Origin: an uncultured Bacilli bacterium
GTDB lineage: Bacteria > Bacillota_I > Bacilli_A > RF39 > UBA660
Length of the DNA: 24,802 nt
Reading direction: 5' to 3'
Assembly (NCBI GenBank): GCA_910585915.1
Contig: CAJUGF010000022.1
Coordinates: 1-24,802 of the forward strand
The position numbers were made by a program, and so were the translations under genes. The notes beneath the pieces are model-generated. The model was not told where the DNA came from, searched no databases, and saw only the letters and a list, made by a program, of their open reading frames with translations. Positions 23,402 to 24,802 of this stretch are shown here, piece by piece (the stretch's first letter is position 1; every line of letters begins with the position of its first letter).

Positions 23402-23915
23402 AATATACACCTATTTCTAAAATTCCCTTTTTCTTTAACTTACGAAAAATATATTGATCAAATCGATGAGAAAAAGAAGAAGAAAAAATATCTTTTCGAC
23501 TAATCGGATTCACTAAAATACTAGTAAAACCCATTACATTAGCACCATATATATCCGTCAATAACTGGTCACCAATACTAGCTACCTCATGAACTTGTAA
23601 ATGATACAAATCTAAAATCCGTTCATACTTTTTTCTACTGGGTTTATTGCTTTTATAAGCAGCATCAACATTTAACTTTTCTTTAAAAGGTTCAACTCTC
23701 GCTTTACTATCATTAGATAAAATAATAAGTTTAAACTTCAGTCCTTCCAAGTAAGCAAATAAATCCTTTAAATTCTTATCAGGAACTTCCAAACTTAAAG
23801 GAGCCATTGTATTATTTAAATCAAAGATTAAACACTTAATACCCATTTTTTTAAGCTTTTTATAGTCAATTGTATAAATACTTTTTTGATAAATATCTGG
23901 TACACAAAAATCCAT
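23394..23915 (-). CDS. yqeG: YqeG-family HAD phosphatase with altered DxD motif
   Basis: HAD superfamily (IIIA) protein of the YqeG/GEP4 family, whose members include phosphatidylglycerophosphate phosphatases. 173 residues. Motif I is FDLNNT (31-36) where the family has FDLDNT: the nucleophile D32 is kept but the +2 general acid/base Asp is Asn34. Motif II ILSND, motif III lysine in KSNKPSRKKYE and motif IV GDQLLTD (115-121) are intact. Either activity is reduced or the protein has another role. The frame begins at a TTG at 23942 that overlaps the -10 box, so the ATG at 23913-23915 with GGTGA upstream is the start. It is the first gene of the yqeG-yqeH-GNAT-mutL operon. Confidence 0.9.
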   Translation of the reverse strand: MDFCVPDIYQKSIYTIDYKKLKKMGIKCLIFDLNNTMAPLSLEVPDKNLKDLFAYLEGLKFKLIILSNDSKARVEPFKEKLNVDAAYKSNKPSRKKYERILDLYHLQVHEVASIGDQLLTDIYGANVMGFTSILVNPISRKDIFSSSFSHRFDQYIFRKLKKKGILEIGVYYD

Positions 23916-23941
23916 TACTTCACCCACTTTTACTAAATACA

Positions 23942-23950
23942 ATTATAACA
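23942..23950 (-). promoter_or_regulatory. Extended -10 promoter of the yqeG-yqeH-GNAT-mutL operon
   Basis: TGTTATAAT on the minus strand: a TGn extension followed by a perfect TATAAT (23942-23947). The implied start is about 20 bases before the yqeG ATG. No strong -35. Confidence 0.6.
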
Positions 23951-23963
23951 CGTTTCTAAAAAT

Positions 23964-23990
23964 AGAAAAAGAAAAGCCTCTAGCTTTTCT
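23964..23990 (-). terminator. Intrinsic terminator after the surface-protein gene
   Basis: On the minus strand AGAAAAGC (23990-23983) pairs with GCTTTTCT (23977-23970) across a 5-base loop and is followed by a T-rich tail. It lies 40 bases after the stop of the truncated gene. Confidence 0.75.
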
Positions 23991-24029
23991 CTATGAATAA
24001 TCAAAATAGCAATCATTTTAATCTATAAA

Positions 24030-24779
24030 TTAAATTGCTAATTGAAAAGGATTTTCGATTGTTCCATTTCCTGAAATAATCTGGATATTATTTTTTAAAT
24101 AAAATGCTGGATAAGTCGGATAAGCTACATTTCCTTGACCAAACCAAAGTCCACCAGTACTATGAATATGATATGTATACACAAAATCTTGCGAATTTCT
24201 TAATGTAAGGAATCTCATTTTATTAGTATAAAGCCAATTGTTTGTATGACAGGTACTATATCTCCAATCTACAAATGTTTTATTTAAGCAAGCAGTACGA
24301 TTTGTATCTGTTCCACCAACAGCAAATCCATAATCAGAAGGATATAAAAGAGCTATCTTACCATTCCATGTAACACTGCTGCCAGTAAATACTACATTTC
24401 CTCGCTCTTTTTCATAAAAAGTTCTTGGTAAATCATTTCCATCACCTCCACCAGTTCGAACTCCCATATTCCATAATGCTTCTTTAATCATTGATTGAGA
24501 TTCAATAGTAAGCCCATTATAATAAGTTGTATTTAAAACGTCTTTTAAAGATGAAATACTCCAATGCTTTGTTCTTCTATCAGCATCTAAAACATAATCT
24601 CCAATGCTTTCATTCCTAACAAGTTTTAAAACACTCTCTTGCTTTCCATTACCATCAATAATATGATTCATAACTCCAACAATTCTCCATAACTCATTAT
24701 TAAATGTCACATAATTATTTGGATTCGCACCAACATAACGAAGATTATTATCAATCGTTTCATCCAAAACAAGTTCACT
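24030..24779 (-). CDS. C-terminal part of a putative surface or secreted protein (truncated)
   Basis: About 249 genomic codons are present; the 5' end is lost at the contig edge. An apparent start (GTG) and the first residues MLFRS come from the adapter and are not part of the protein. The fragment is rich in Asn, Tyr, Trp, Gly and Ser with few charged runs, and looks like a globular beta-rich extracellular domain. Features include RYVGANPNNYVTFNN, NELWRIVGVMN, a FYEKERG segment and a C-terminal AFYLKNNIQIISGNGT. Similar N-N-Y-V-x-F-N/W-R-I-x-G segments occur in secreted proteins of uncultured Bacillota, as I recall. Two cysteines (ACLN and TCHT) lie 14 residues apart and could form a disulfide. 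No anchor motif follows. Function unknown. Confidence 0.75.
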   Translation of the reverse strand, partial: SELVLDETIDNNLRYVGANPNNYVTFNNELWRIVGVMNHIIDGNGKQESVLKLVRNESIGDYVLDADRRTKHWSISSLKDVLNTTYYNGLTIESQSMIKEALWNMGVRTGGGDGNDLPRTFYEKERGNVVFTGSSVTWNGKIALLYPSDYGFAVGGTDTNRTACLNKTFVDWRYSTCHTNNWLYTNKMRFLTLRNSQDFVYTYHIHSTGGLWFGQGNVAYPTYPAFYLKNNIQIISGNGTIENPFQLAI

Positions 24780-24802
24780 AGATCGGAAGAGCACACGTCA
24801 GA
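24780..24802 (-). other. Illumina adapter remnant at contig end
   Basis: Positions 24780-24799 equal the Illumina adapter start (AGATCGGAAGAGCACACGTC); the last three bases deviate. 24780-24800 is the exact reverse complement of 1-21, so the contig is bounded by inverted adapter copies. Confidence 0.95.

Overview
This is a metagenome-style contig from a low-GC, Gram-positive-type bacterium (Bacillota). It is probably an uncultured, gut-type lineage close to the Bacilli/Erysipelotrichia; the sequence alone does not fix the genus. The pointers are strong AT-richness, purine-rich Shine-Dalgarno sites (AGGAGG, GGAGG, AGGTG), TATAAT -10 boxes with frequent TGn extensions, a T-box leader, GatCAB, YqeG/YqeH and an endonuclease-type MutL. 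UGA acts as stop (ATGA overlaps in gatC/gatA/gatB), so this is not a Mycoplasma-type code. Both ends carry Illumina adapter sequence, so the contig is adapter-bounded and the last gene is truncated.

Left part (1-6.0 kb): a ZIP-family metal transporter and an unknown two-helix membrane protein lie on the minus strand. A 46-residue Asn-rich basic miniprotein follows on the plus strand, then a Xer-type tyrosine recombinase (minus). rarA and gpsA (plus) converge on tcdA (minus). A structured RNA with its own promoter lies just upstream of tcdA; its position matches the 6S-1 RNA locus of Bacillus subtilis (between aspS and yrvM/tcdA).

Central part (6.0-18.2 kb, all minus strand): reading in the direction of transcription, miaA is followed by a T-box leader with its own promoter. 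Next come a degenerate histidyl-tRNA-synthetase-like protein, an archaeal-type aspS, an unknown protein built of two tandem repeats, asnS and gatC-gatA-gatB. A terminator and a new promoter then separate a HerA-type ATPase and a membrane-anchored GH25 lysozyme. The T-box thus appears to head a cluster for charging Asp, Asn and (through GatCAB) Gln tRNAs. Compared with the B. subtilis order hisS-aspS-6S-tcdA-rarA, about 8.7 kb is interposed between aspS and the 6S RNA.

Right part (18.2-24.8 kb): an ABC exporter gene on the plus strand sits between miaA and mutL. Most of it has a base composition unlike the other plus-strand genes. An operon yqeG-yqeH-GNAT-mutL follows on the minus strand, and the contig ends in the C-terminal part of a secreted or surface protein. 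Genome compaction is evident: at four terminators the stop codon of one or two genes lies in the hairpin loop.

No CRISPR array, insertion sequence, tRNA or rRNA gene was recognised. The best candidates for something undescribed are the HisRS-like pseudoenzyme under T-box control, the duplicated-domain protein between aspS and asnS, and the Asn-rich miniprotein.
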